Of a stretch of DNA of 64,000 nt, positions 16,727-25,371 are shown piece after piece. The DNA lies in assembly GCF_900112695.1 (NCBI RefSeq), contig NZ_FOMT01000001.1, positions 558,001 to 622,000 on the forward strand. The letters run 5' to 3'. Each line of letters starts with the position of its first letter. The stretch's first letter is position 1. This DNA comes from Paenibacillus catalpae. GTDB taxonomy: Bacteria; Bacillota; Bacilli; Paenibacillales; Paenibacillaceae. The notes beneath the pieces are model-generated. The model made no database searches and was not told the origin of the DNA. It was given only the letters and a program-made list of their open reading frames with translations. The position numbers and the translations under genes are program-made.

Positions 16727-17698
16727 TTAGCTTGCCAAAGCCGGGCTGCTAACTGCAGCGTCTCCAGATGCATGAGCTTCCGTGGAAGCCAGCACTGGTT
16801 TGTAAGCCGCATCCACATACGTAGTTGCGCTAACTTCTGTAATCACTTGCGGGTACATTTTGTCCGGATCCGGTTGAACCGTTTCTACCTTGATGATTGC
16901 TTGACCGTCAACGAAGGAGATAGACGCAACACGCAGGCCGTAACCTGGATGAGGTGCTTGACCGGTAACCGTTACTTTATTGATGTTTTTATCAACCGAA
17001 GTAACCGTCAGTTTAAGACCTTGAATCGGCTGTGGGGCCGGTTCTGCAGGAACTTCAGGAATGGTTGGCGTTTCTTTTACAAACTCAAGGCCGTCATACA
17101 GCCAGCCTGCTGCAACGCTGCGCGTAATTTTTTGTTTCGGATAGAAGTTGTTCTTCTTATCAAGCGTTGCGATTTTCGAGATAAGCAGCTTTTGGATGCT
17201 GTCCATGTAATCCTTATTAACATCTTTCTCGTCATTGATGGTCATGTACAGCTCGATGAAGGCGAAATCGCCTTGCTTCATGATTGATTTAAAGAGATGG
17301 TGAGCGAATTGCTCGCGAGTCATTTCATCATTGGCTTTAACATTCTTTGGTACTTCCAAGCCGTTTAGCTGCGCGATGATGAATGCGTCAGCATACCATG
17401 CATTGTCTTTCAGGTTCGGGTAGTAATCAGTAACTTTAGGCTCTTTGATGAAACGAATGTTGTCAATGTTCAGATCGAAGGCTTTAACGAGCATCGAAAT
17501 GCCTGCAGCATAAGTCAGCTTGCCATTGGAATTGAATTTACCGCCTTTTTCGCCTTTGATGATCCCTTGCTTCTCCAGGGATTCAATTTTGCTTTTATTC
17601 GGATCTTTGCTTGTATCATTGAAGGCAAATACGGTTTGTCCCAAAGTGAAGACAAGCAGCATGGACACTGCCAGTAGTAGAACAGCTTTTATTTTCAT
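16727..17698 (-). CDS. Secreted SLH-domain-like protein
   Basis: Exported cell-surface protein of 323 aa. It has a clear signal peptide (MKIKAVLLLAVSMLLVFTLG ... VFAFND). SLH-like repeats cover about 30-215, for example IESLEKQGIIKGEKGGKFNSN, EMTREQFAHHLFK and KQKITRSVAAGWLYD, and would bind the pyruvylated secondary wall polymer. A proline-rich hinge (about 218-232) leads to a small beta-rich domain and an Ala/Ser-rich tail. The repeats are degenerate, so wall binding is probable rather than certain. The ATG is 7 bases after AGAGGAGA. It is monocistronic, with the sugar island just upstream on the same strand. Confidence 0.8.
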   Translation of the reverse strand: MKIKAVLLLAVSMLLVFTLGQTVFAFNDTSKDPNKSKIESLEKQGIIKGEKGGKFNSNGKLTYAAGISMLVKAFDLNIDNIRFIKEPKVTDYYPNLKDNAWYADAFIIAQLNGLEVPKNVKANDEMTREQFAHHLFKSIMKQGDFAFIELYMTINDEKDVNKDYMDSIQKLLISKIATLDKKNNFYPKQKITRSVAAGWLYDGLEFVKETPTIPEVPAEPAPQPIQGLKLTVTSVDKNINKVTVTGQAPHPGYGLRVASISFVDGQAIIKVETVQPDPDKMYPQVITEVSATTYVDAAYKPVLASTEAHASGDAAVSSPALAS

Positions 17699-17799
17699 GT
17701 TCGACTCTCCTCTTGTTTAATTTTTGCTATAGCAACTATAATAACGAAGCTAACAATTGTATTGTTGCACCAAATAGAGAAGAGTCATGCGAAAATTTA

Positions 17800-18615
17800 T
17801 CAAGCCTTCGTCAATTGCTCAACGAATAGCTGCTGAATGGCGGGCAGGCATGGTGCGGGACGGAAACCGAATTCCTCCTGGATTCTCTTGATTGTAATGG
17901 GTTCGAAGGCGAAACGGGCAGCAGAAGGCGAGAGCGTAAGCTCAAATTCCCGGACTTCTGACCAGGCATCAAACAGCTGTTGATGGGTAAGGTTAACTCC
18001 GCTGGCTACGTTGTATATAAAATGCTTCCCTTTTATTGCAATTTGAATAAGCGCATCAATTACATCCTCTATTCGTATATAATCCTTCTCTGAATCCAGC
18101 GTTGACTCCAGCGTGACGGAACCGCGGCCAACGATATCCTTCATGACGGAATAGATAAAATTACTGGAGCGGAAGTCTTCGCCTACAATGTTGGATAACC
18201 GGGCGACACGGACATTAGCGCGGCCAGAGCATAGGCATACGGATTCTCCCAACAGCTTGGATAAGGCGTAAATATCATCGCGCTGATTCGGATTAACCGT
18301 CAGAGGAGCGTCCTCGCTTGTTGATGCCGCGCCAAGATAGAGCTTTGTTGTAGACAGATAGAGCAGGGAATCGAATTCGGCGGAGCGAAGCAGCTTGCTT
18401 ATATAGCCGGAATGTGCCTCCACGACATCATAGGGACGGGAGCGGAAATCCGCTGTAATCCCGGCGCAATAGAAGAGATGGCCTAGAGGCCGGGAGTATA
18501 CTAATGGATCCTTTTTCTCCGGGCAAAAAACATCAAAGCCAAGCATTCGCAGCTTGGCCGTGAGATGAGAACCTACAAATCCGCTGGCACCAATTACCGT
18601 TGCCGTCCTCGTCAT
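17800..18615 (-). CDS. NAD-dependent sugar epimerase/dehydratase or ketoreductase (extended SDR)
   Basis: 271-aa Rossmann-fold enzyme with the GASGFVGSH nucleotide motif at the N-terminus and the catalytic YALSK near residue 130. A closing domain typical of nucleotide-sugar enzymes follows. In its setting it most likely reduces or epimerises the keto-sugar made by the dehydratase and methyltransferase upstream. It is the last gene of the island, with ATGA overlap to the acyltransferase gene. The exact reaction cannot be told from sequence. Confidence 0.82.
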   Translation of the reverse strand: MTRTATVIGASGFVGSHLTAKLRMLGFDVFCPEKKDPLVYSRPLGHLFYCAGITADFRSRPYDVVEAHSGYISKLLRSAEFDSLLYLSTTKLYLGAASTSEDAPLTVNPNQRDDIYALSKLLGESVCLCSGRANVRVARLSNIVGEDFRSSNFIYSVMKDIVGRGSVTLESTLDSEKDYIRIEDVIDALIQIAIKGKHFIYNVASGVNLTHQQLFDAWSEVREFELTLSPSAARFAFEPITIKRIQEEFGFRPAPCLPAIQQLFVEQLTKA

Positions 18616-19100
18616 AACCGGGCTCCCTTAAGCTGAAGCGGGTTGCCCGCATACACGCTGTATGCCCCGAGCGTTCCGCGTACAAGGGAATTGGCTCCGA
18701 TAACAGCCCCTTTCCGAATATAAGTTCCATCCAGAATGACGCAGTTCGCTCCAATCCATACATCATCCTCAATCGTAATGCCGCCTTTGCTGCGCAAGAA
18801 GCCCTGCTCCCGGATCAACAGGTTCCGATTCTCATAAGCATGATTGACTGGGGCAAACGTACAATTCGCTGCAATAAGAACGTTATCGCCTATTCGGACA
18901 CCGTTACCCGAATAGATAACCGTCCCCGAGTTGACAGAAACATGCTGACCCAGCTCAATATCACCTGTTCCTCCGGCAAACTTTACTTTCACAAAAGCAT
19001 CAATCATCGAATGTTCGCCAATCGTTAGCTTGCTGCCGCGGCTGGAGGTCTCCAGATCACTGAGCGGAGAGACAGCAGCCGTATCAGAGATGAAGTGCAT
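18612..19100 (-). CDS. Left-handed beta-helix acyltransferase (hexapeptide repeat)
   Basis: About 162 aa with repeated hexapeptides ([LIV]-G-x4), for example IELGQHVSVNSGTVI, VRIGDNVLIAANC and VWIGANCVILDG, plus the conserved loop NHAYE and the closing VYAGNPLQL of the CysE/LacA/WbbJ-type family. It would acetylate the sugar or its precursor. The start is set at 19100, 6 bases after GGAGGG; longer in-frame starts at 19106 and 19121 overlap the ribosome site or lie upstream of it. It overlaps the end of the upstream epimerase gene by 17 bases and the next gene by 4. Confidence 0.85.
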   Translation of the reverse strand: MHFISDTAAVSPLSDLETSSRGSKLTIGEHSMIDAFVKVKFAGGTGDIELGQHVSVNSGTVIYSGNGVRIGDNVLIAANCTFAPVNHAYENRNLLIREQGFLRSKGGITIEDDVWIGANCVILDGTYIRKGAVIGANSLVRGTLGAYSVYAGNPLQLKGARL

Positions 19101-19632
19101 ATTCATCCCTCCATGGCGCAAGATGGGCGTCCCGTTCGCTTATGACGGGATCCTGGTATATCCATTTAATATGGAAAGCCGGATCATCATAACGGGCACC
19201 GTTTTGCACAGCGGGATCATAAATGCCGGACATATGATAATACAGAGTGGAATGAGGTTCCAGCGTCTGAAATCCATGGGCATATCCCGGAGGAATATAG
19301 AGCATATGATGGTTTTCTCCACTAAGCCGAAAGGCTTCCCATTGCTTATAGGTTTTGGAGCCTTTCCGGATATCAACAACGACATCGTATACACTGCCTT
19401 GAATGCATTGAATCATCTTGGATTCAGCAAACGGCAGGTTCTGGAAATGCATGCCGCGGATTGTTCCTTTATGGATATTGCTCGAAATACTCCACTGCTG
19501 GAAGTTCTCCTCGAGCCCGCGCTCTTTGAATTGATCACGGCAAAAGGCACGGGCAAAAAAACCGCGGTTATCGGTTAGTTGCTCCGGTTCGATTAAAAAA
19601 ACGCCCTCAAGCGATGTCGTGTGAAACAGCAT
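19084..19632 (-). CDS. dTDP-4-dehydrorhamnose 3,5-epimerase-family protein
   Basis: Cupin-fold 3- and/or 5-epimerase of 4-keto-6-deoxy nucleotide sugars, 182 aa. The catalytic histidine motif is present as IRGMHFQ (His62), with IQGSVYDVVVDIRKGS, YIPPGYAHGFQTL and a DDPAF block near the end. Because the island starts from CDP-glucose rather than dTDP-glucose, the natural substrate is probably a CDP-linked, methylated keto-sugar. The ATG follows GAGGAAGGAT. Confidence 0.88.
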   Translation of the reverse strand: MLFHTTSLEGVFLIEPEQLTDNRGFFARAFCRDQFKERGLEENFQQWSISSNIHKGTIRGMHFQNLPFAESKMIQCIQGSVYDVVVDIRKGSKTYKQWEAFRLSGENHHMLYIPPGYAHGFQTLEPHSTLYYHMSGIYDPAVQNGARYDDPAFHIKWIYQDPVISERDAHLAPWRDEYALHL

Positions 19633-19648
19633 GCGGCTTCATCCTTCC

Positions 19649-20881
19649 TCAATAAATTTCGAGCTTCGGAATCCAAACGACCAGCTTGGCACCCCACTCG
19701 CGCGTATACTGGAGCTCCTGCTCAATCTCTTCTCTTAAATTCCATGGCAAGATGACAATATAGTCGGGCTTTGTCTCTTGAATTCTGGAAGGAGCATAAA
19801 TCGGAATCCGGCTGCCGGGCATATATAAGCCTTGCTTGTAAGGATTTTTGTCCACCGTGTAATCGATATAATCGGTGCCTACGCCCAAGTAGTTGAGCAG
19901 CGTATTACCTTTAGCCGGTGCACCATAAGCCACAACTTGTTTGTTCTCGCCAGAAGCTTGGAACAGGAAGCGGTACACCTGTTCCTTAACAGCCTTCACC
20001 TGCGCAGGGAAGCGGAAGTATGTCGTTATATCCCGGAGGCCGTAAACGGTCTCCTCCTGAATAATCTTTTCTACATGAGGAGATGCCGCCAGCCCATCAT
20101 GCTCGGCATGCTTCACGAAGACACGCAGCGAACCGCCGTGTGTCGGCCATTCTTCGACGTCATAGACGGTTAAGCGATGCCTGGCAAACAGATGAGAGAC
20201 GCTCAGCAGAGACAAATAAGAGAAATGCTCATGGTAGATCGTATCGAACTGATTTTCCTTCATTAACCGCAGTAAATGCGGGAATTCCAGTGTAATGGTG
20301 CCGGCGGGGGATAGCAGCTCCTTAAGCCCGGCGACGAAATCCTGCAGCTCCGGCACATGGGCTAGAACATTGTTGCCGATAATCAGATCTGCTGTACCGC
20401 GTTCCGAGACCAGCTTCCTGGCGAATGCCCATGTGAAAAATTCGGATACCGTTGGAATCCCCCTTGCTTGCGCCTGTTTCGCTACGTTTCTCGCAGGCTC
20501 AATGCCTAGAACCGGAATGTCTTGGGGGGTGAAATATTGCAATAAATAACCGTCATTGCTGGCAATCTCTACGACGGAAGAAGAATTGCCAAGCGAAAGG
20601 CGGGGAATAATGGTGTCCACATATTTCTTGGCATGAGCGAGCCAGCTGGAGGAATACGAGCTGAAATAAGCATATTCTTCAAAGATGCTTTGAGGCGTTT
20701 CGAACTGCTCCAGCTGCACGAGTAAACATTGCTCGCATACAAAAACGCGGAGCGGGTAATTGGCGGTGCCTTGGTTCAACTGCTCCGGCCGAAGGAAGTT
20801 ATTGGAGAGAGGAGAGGTGCGAAGATCCACGAACAAATGTTGCAGAGGGTTGCGGCAGGAGCGGCATATGGCATTAGCCAA
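19649..20881 (-). CDS. Sugar C-methyltransferase (TylCIII/NovU type)
   Basis: SAM-dependent enzyme of 410 aa with the three-part layout of NDP-hexose C-methyltransferases. An N-terminal zinc-binding segment carries paired cysteines (CRSCRNPL near residue 6 and CEQCLLVQ near residue 49). The Rossmann methyltransferase core has SSVVEIASNDGYLLQYF (SAM loop). The C-terminal domain contains VVAYGAPAKGNTLLNYLG and a TVDKNPYKQG block. It would add a methyl carbon to C3 of a 4-keto-6-deoxy hexose. The start overlaps the dehydratase gene by 8 bases. This enzyme makes the island unusual, since it predicts a branched sugar. Confidence 0.88.
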   Translation of the reverse strand: MANAICRSCRNPLQHLFVDLRTSPLSNNFLRPEQLNQGTANYPLRVFVCEQCLLVQLEQFETPQSIFEEYAYFSSYSSSWLAHAKKYVDTIIPRLSLGNSSSVVEIASNDGYLLQYFTPQDIPVLGIEPARNVAKQAQARGIPTVSEFFTWAFARKLVSERGTADLIIGNNVLAHVPELQDFVAGLKELLSPAGTITLEFPHLLRLMKENQFDTIYHEHFSYLSLLSVSHLFARHRLTVYDVEEWPTHGGSLRVFVKHAEHDGLAASPHVEKIIQEETVYGLRDITTYFRFPAQVKAVKEQVYRFLFQASGENKQVVAYGAPAKGNTLLNYLGVGTDYIDYTVDKNPYKQGLYMPGSRIPIYAPSRIQETKPDYIVILPWNLREEIEQELQYTREWGAKLVVWIPKLEIY

Positions 20882-21935
20882 GGCGATTCACCTCCAATTG
20901 CTCATATTGTTTAATTTGCCCTAGTGTAAAAGCTTGCATATCCTCGCCGTCGTAATAGGACCGGTACCAATCTCTTGTCCATGACAGGGTATCGTCAAAG
21001 GTTAGCCTGGAGCCCCAGCCAAGCTGCAAACGGGCTTTATCAGAATGAAGCAGAAGGGTATGGGTCTCATGGGGCTGCGCATTGTTGTCATAGGCAAACA
21101 GAGGGATATCGCCCCATTGCCGGATGAGCCGGGATGCCAACTCGCCGACGGTAATACCCTGATCGATGGTCTGCCCGAAATTCCAGGCGCCGCTGAATTG
21201 CTCCTCCTCCCACAGCTTCTCTGCAAGAAGGAGATAACCGTAAAGCGGCTCCAGCACATGCTGCCAAGGACGGACAGCATTCGGATTTCGCAGAACCGGC
21301 TGCTTGCCGGAGGTGATGCTCCGAATAAGATCCGGCACTATTCGATCCGTGGACCAATCGCCGCCGCCAATCACATTGCCTGCCCGGGCGGTTGCAATCC
21401 GTTTGCCCAGCGGCGCGAGAAAAGCATCCCGGTAACTTGCCGTAATGATCTCCGAGCAGGCTTTGCTGGCACTGTAGGCATCATGCCCACCTAAAGGGTC
21501 ATCCTCTGCGTAGCCTTTCGCCGATTCCTTATTCTCATAGACCTTATCGGTCGTTATGTTGATGATGACCTTCGTAGCCGGTGAATTCCGCACACCTTCC
21601 AGAAGGGCTGCCGTTCCGAACGCATTGGTGAGGTAAGTGCCAAGCGGGTCGCGGTAGCTGTCACGGACAAGCGCTTGCGCCGCAAGGTGGAAGACGACAT
21701 CAGGCTGATGGACGGACAAGGCTTCCGAAATCGCCGCCGGATGGGTGATATCACCGGACAAGGAGGTCATATCAAGGGACAGGCATTCCGCCAGATTTGG
21801 CGTTGTGGGAGCGGGGAGGGAATATCCGACCACCTTTGCTCCGCGATGCATCAATACCGCGCATAACCAGCTCCCCTTAAAGCCGGTATGACCGGTAACA
21901 AGCACCTTTTTTTCCGACCAGAACCGATCCATCAT
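20874..21935 (-). CDS. rfbG: CDP-glucose 4,6-dehydratase
   Basis: Turns CDP-glucose into CDP-4-keto-6-deoxyglucose. The 353-aa extended SDR carries the NAD motif VLVTGHTGFKGSWL and the catalytic YSASKACSE, with INITTDKVYEN and an RAGNVIGGGDWS block that is characteristic of RfbG. I start it at 21935, where ATGATGG overlaps the rfbF stop by 4 bases behind GGAAGGTG. The frame is open for another 51 codons upstream but only as shadow of rfbF. Confidence 0.93.
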   Translation of the reverse strand: MMDRFWSEKKVLVTGHTGFKGSWLCAVLMHRGAKVVGYSLPAPTTPNLAECLSLDMTSLSGDITHPAAISEALSVHQPDVVFHLAAQALVRDSYRDPLGTYLTNAFGTAALLEGVRNSPATKVIINITTDKVYENKESAKGYAEDDPLGGHDAYSASKACSEIITASYRDAFLAPLGKRIATARAGNVIGGGDWSTDRIVPDLIRSITSGKQPVLRNPNAVRPWQHVLEPLYGYLLLAEKLWEEEQFSGAWNFGQTIDQGITVGELASRLIRQWGDIPLFAYDNNAQPHETHTLLLHSDKARLQLGWGSRLTFDDTLSWTRDWYRSYYDGEDMQAFTLGQIKQYEQLEVNRLG

Positions 21936-22702
21936 TTCCACACCTTCCAAGGTGCATTTCCTTTGTTCCACAGCTCGTTCAGCTCGTTTTTGTCCCGGAG
22001 CGTATCCATCGAATGCCAGAACCCGTGATGCTGGTAAACGGATAATTCCCCGAATGATGCAAGAGACTCCAAAGGGCCATGCTCCCATATCGTTTCATCA
22101 CTGCGGATTAAGTCGATGGCCTTGGGCTCCAGAACGAAGAAACCGCCGTTAATCCAATGCTTGTCGTTATGAGGTTTTTCCTTGAAGGACACGGCCTGTT
22201 GCTTTTCAATTTCCAGAATGCCGTAACGCATGCCGGGGTTCACGGCGGTCACGGTTGCCAGTTTGCCATTGGCGCGATGAAGGTCAAGAAGCTCGGCAAT
22301 TTGTATATCACCTACTCCGTCACCGTAGGTGAAGCAGAAGGTTTCCTCTCCGATATAAGGAGCGAGCCGTTTCAGCCGCCCGCCCGTCATGACATGATCG
22401 CCGGTATCCACAACGGTTATTTTCCAAGGCTCGGCTTTCGAATTCATCAGGGTGACCCGGTTGTCAGACAGGTCAAAGTGAACATCGGACTGATGAAGGT
22501 AATAGTTCATGAAATATTCTTTAATGACATACGATTTGTAGCCCGCTGCGATGATAAAATCGTGGATTCCGTAATGCGAATAAATCTTCATGATATGCCA
22601 CAAAATCGGCTTGCCGCCAATTTCGACCATTGGCTTAGGCCGTGAGATCGTCTCTTCCGACAAGCGGCTTCCGAGTCCGCCGGCGAGGATAACAGCTTTC
22701 AC
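21932..22702 (-). CDS. rfbF: Glucose-1-phosphate cytidylyltransferase
   Basis: Activates glucose-1-phosphate with CTP to give CDP-glucose, the entry step of the island. The 256-aa nucleotidyltransferase opens with MKAVILAGGLGSRL and has SRPKPMVEIGGKPILWHIMK and FCFTYGDGVGD, all as in RfbF. GTG start 8 bases after GGGAGG. Directly coupled to rfbG. Confidence 0.95.
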   Translation of the reverse strand: MKAVILAGGLGSRLSEETISRPKPMVEIGGKPILWHIMKIYSHYGIHDFIIAAGYKSYVIKEYFMNYYLHQSDVHFDLSDNRVTLMNSKAEPWKITVVDTGDHVMTGGRLKRLAPYIGEETFCFTYGDGVGDIQIAELLDLHRANGKLATVTAVNPGMRYGILEIEKQQAVSFKEKPHNDKHWINGGFFVLEPKAIDLIRSDETIWEHGPLESLASFGELSVYQHHGFWHSMDTLRDKNELNELWNKGNAPWKVWK

Positions 22703-22740
22703 ACAGGCAACCTCCCTATGCAGGAATGGTACAGCTTCGA

Positions 22741-23853
22741 TTAGGTAATGAGATGCCCGGAAGGCAGCAAAAAATGGGTTAAAGCATTGCCGGAGCGGAC
22801 AAATTCGGAATAACCATGCTCGAATAAAATAAAATCGAATTGCTCGCCTGCGAGCAGCTGCTCCATATCGGTCATTGTTTCGTAATAGAAAGTCCGGTCA
22901 GATATGGTCCGCAGGTCAACCATGTATTTCTCCTGGTTAGATAGACTGGTTAGCTGAACCTCCCGGGCTCCGTGTTGTCTGAAGAAGGTTTTGAAGGCTA
23001 GAGGGGTTGCGCCTATACAGCAATTAATGGCGAGCAGGGAGACCGATTCCTTTGGCGTCCAGCGGCTCTTCAACGCGTCAACAAGCTGCATATTCGGCAG
23101 CCCTTCCGCCCATGAATCGATGCCATATTTCTCGTAGAAAATTTGTCTGCTGACCTGCAGAGAGTTGTTCTGCTGTTGATTAATGCCGGTCGTAACCGAG
23201 CCATGATGAAAGATAAAGGTATCACCGGCATAAATGAGCTTATAACCGGCTCTCCGGTAACGGTAGCTGATATCGTCGTCTCCAAACTCACCGTAGTAGA
23301 AGCGGGAATCATAGCCTCCGATTTCACGCAGCCTTTGGGTCAGAGAGAAGAGGATGACCGGCATTAGCCGGATGCGTTCCTCCCATTTGCCCGGATCCGA
23401 GATATTGTACGCCCTGGCTTGCTGCTGCATCTCCTCAAGCGTCTGAAAGGGGAGGTTAATCTGCTGAAAGTTGCTGACATAATTGGCTCCGGGCGAGACA
23501 AATCCGATTCTTGGATCTGATTCGATGCAAGTGACGAGGTTTGGCAGCCAGTCCGCGGTCAAAATCATATCATTGCTGATCAAGGCGATGTATTTGCCCT
23601 GCGCCGCATCCATTCCGACATTAAATCCGTTAACCGGACCGATGTTTTGGGAAAGATGAACGGCTCTGGCGTCAGGGATGGAATCAAAGTAAGCCTGCGT
23701 GCCGTCAGAAGAGCCATTGTTGACGAGAATCAGCTCATTGCCTTCTAACGGCGTATGTAAGAGAAGGCTGTCTATACAACGTTTCGTTATCTCTACATGG
23801 TTGTAAGCAAGAATAACAATACTCACAAGTGGCTGGCCAGACAGAAGGATCAC
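22741..23853 (-). CDS. Family 2 glycosyltransferase with an extra C-terminal domain
   Basis: 370-aa GT-A glycosyltransferase. The nucleotide-sugar core is at about 10-230, with VSIVILAYNHVEITKRC, LVNNGSSDGT, the metal-binding stretch ALISNDMIL and the acceptor-side GEFGDDDISYRYRRAGYKL. The last about 110 residues do not belong to the GT2 core and look Rossmann-like (SLLAINCCIGATP, then FDFILFEHGY), possibly a degraded or truncated methyltransferase domain. It probably transfers the island's sugar. The GTG start is uncertain because the ribosome site is weak. Confidence 0.8.
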   Translation of the reverse strand: MILLSGQPLVSIVILAYNHVEITKRCIDSLLLHTPLEGNELILVNNGSSDGTQAYFDSIPDARAVHLSQNIGPVNGFNVGMDAAQGKYIALISNDMILTADWLPNLVTCIESDPRIGFVSPGANYVSNFQQINLPFQTLEEMQQQARAYNISDPGKWEERIRLMPVILFSLTQRLREIGGYDSRFYYGEFGDDDISYRYRRAGYKLIYAGDTFIFHHGSVTTGINQQQNNSLQVSRQIFYEKYGIDSWAEGLPNMQLVDALKSRWTPKESVSLLAINCCIGATPLAFKTFFRQHGAREVQLTSLSNQEKYMVDLRTISDRTFYYETMTDMEQLLAGEQFDFILFEHGYSEFVRSGNALTHFLLPSGHLIT

Positions 23854-23895
23854 CTCACTTACTTATGCTGATTGTTAAATTCTATTTTTTGGAAT

Positions 23896-23920
23896 CAAAA
23901 AAAGACCTTTGCAGGTCTTT
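23896..23920 (-). terminator. Terminator of the CDF gene
   Basis: On the minus strand, stem AAAGACC / GGTCTTT followed by TTTTTTT, just after the stop of the cation-efflux gene. Confidence 0.88.
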
Positions 23921-23929
23921 AGAAGAAGA

Positions 23930-24865
23930 TTACTCCAGGTCATCATCTTTATACCAAGGATTTAAATGAATAAGAACTTCTTCCACATCGGTGTGATGCT
24001 CGAGAATAATCCGTTTAATTTTGCGGGATACATCATGTCCTTCCTGGATGGTAAGCTCACCGGGAATGCCAACTCGGACGTCAACGATGACATATTGGCC
24101 AAATTCTCTGGCGCGGATCCGGTCAATCCGTTTCACTTCCGGAACGGAAAAGACAAGGCGCTCGTAATTCTGCAGTTTCTCCGGGGAAACGGCTTTTTCC
24201 ATTAAAACATCTACAGCTTCTTTCCCCATATCATAAGCCAGCTTTAGTACAAAATAAGCAACTACAATTCCGGCAGCCGCATCTCCGTAGCTCAGGAAGG
24301 AAATATCATTTCTCTCTCCGATAATCGCGGCACCGATACCGATGACCGCGGCAATGGACGCATAGACGTCCGCCAAATGATCGTATGCGGTGGCCTCCAG
24401 GCTCTTGCTGGTTGTTTCCTTGCTTATGCGCATGCAATAAATATACAGCCACAGCTTCCAGAACAAGGAGACAGCGGCGGCTGCAAAGGCGACCATGCTG
24501 GCTTCACCGGCCGGGTGGAAGAAGGATTCAAAGGAATGATAAGCAATAAATAACGCTGCTATCACCATAATAATGGCGACCATAGCAGAGCCAATCAACT
24601 CGCTTTTGCCATGACCATACGGATGGTCCTCATCCGCAGGCTTCTGCGCAACCTTTGCAGCACCTAATGCCGCCATTGTCGCTATAACATCACCGGCATT
24701 ATGTACACCATCCGCGATTAATACCTGGCTTTTGAACATGAGACCTACAATTAATTTAATGCCCGTAAGAATCAGATTGCTGATTAAGCTGATCCAAATG
24801 GCAAAGACATTCGAAGAAGTCTTAGCATCCGAAATGTTAGCATCCGTCACTTTAGAATCGCCCAC
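23930..24865 (-). CDS. Cation diffusion facilitator (CDF) family exporter
   Basis: Inner-membrane divalent-cation/proton antiporter, 311 aa. It has about six membrane helices, the CDF signature region ADGVHNAGD (metal-binding H and D in TM2), the conserved loop DHPYGHGKSE, a second metal pair in YDHLADV (TM5) and a cytoplasmic C-terminal domain ending in a His-rich stretch (LEHHTDVEEVLIHLN). The His in place of the first Asp of TM2 is common in Mn/Fe- or Zn-type members, so the metal is left open. The start is given as GTG with a weak ribosome site and could be a few codons downstream. Confidence 0.92.
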   Translation of the reverse strand: MGDSKVTDANISDAKTSSNVFAIWISLISNLILTGIKLIVGLMFKSQVLIADGVHNAGDVIATMAALGAAKVAQKPADEDHPYGHGKSELIGSAMVAIIMVIAALFIAYHSFESFFHPAGEASMVAFAAAAVSLFWKLWLYIYCMRISKETTSKSLEATAYDHLADVYASIAAVIGIGAAIIGERNDISFLSYGDAAAGIVVAYFVLKLAYDMGKEAVDVLMEKAVSPEKLQNYERLVFSVPEVKRIDRIRAREFGQYVIVDVRVGIPGELTIQEGHDVSRKIKRIILEHHTDVEEVLIHLNPWYKDDDLE

Positions 24866-24896
24866 CCTACATTAATTTCCTAAACCACGTTAAAAA

Positions 24897-24932
24897 ACAA
24901 CGACCCTTATCATAAATGATGAAGGTCGTGTG
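24897..24932 (-). promoter_or_regulatory. Terminator-like hairpin in the leader of the CDF gene (possible attenuator)
   Basis: On the minus strand, arms ACGACCTTCATCAT and ATGATAAGGGTCGT form a long stem followed by TGTTTTTTAA, ending about 30 bases before the GTG of the CDF gene. A separate terminator for the upstream small gene lies at 24996-25026, so this second one is in a position to attenuate CDF transcription. I see no known metal riboswitch around it. Confidence 0.5.
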
Positions 24933-24995
24933 GGTCTAGAGAAACAGTGTTGCAACGGGTCAATAATTTTAGGCGCAGTTAAAAATCACGATTGG

Positions 24996-25026
24996 AAAAA
25001 GGGAGGGGGCTTTAAGCTCCCTCCCT
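24996..25026 (-). terminator. Terminator of the small membrane-protein gene
   Basis: Minus-strand stem GGGAGGGAGCTT / GCCCCCTCCC followed by TTTTT, 15 bases after the stop codon. Confidence 0.85.
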
Positions 25027-25041
25027 GCTTGTCCTGCAAAA

Positions 25042-25203
25042 CTAGCGGTGTTCAATCAAATCGATGGCGCCAAGCACCATATGGGCCAGACCAAAGCCGA
25101 GAACACCGGTACCTACAAGCTTATATTTACTTTTTCTTAGCAGTGATGCACCAGAGGCCGACACAACAGTTCCAAGAACGGCAGGAATCAAACCTTCACG
25201 CAT
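25042..25203 (-). CDS. Small membrane protein of unknown function
   Basis: 53-aa product starting MREGLIPAVLGTVVSASG with two short hydrophobic stretches (about 4-19 and 28-47) separated by RKSKYK, so probably a small membrane hairpin. The ATG is 10 bases after GAGGGAG; earlier in-frame starts lack ribosome sites. I do not recognise a named family. Confidence 0.62.
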   Translation of the reverse strand: MREGLIPAVLGTVVSASGASLLRKSKYKLVGTGVLGFGLAHMVLGAIDLIEHR

Positions 25204-25371
25204 TCCAATCACTCCCTCGATGGTTTTGCAAGACAGTTTAGTTTGTACCATTCGAGGCAGAAAATACGCGGGCGACAGCCCTTTTCATAGATTTAGGCAC
25301 CAATCGTACAAGCAACTCTTGTCCCATCACATACACTATGCCAATTTTATTAGTCGAGGTGGTGAGCTTAC

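Noticed and set aside
24897-24995. CDF leader considered as a NiCo or manganese riboswitch
   Set aside because: The leader is too short and shows none of the conserved junction sequences of those classes; only the terminator hairpin is visible.
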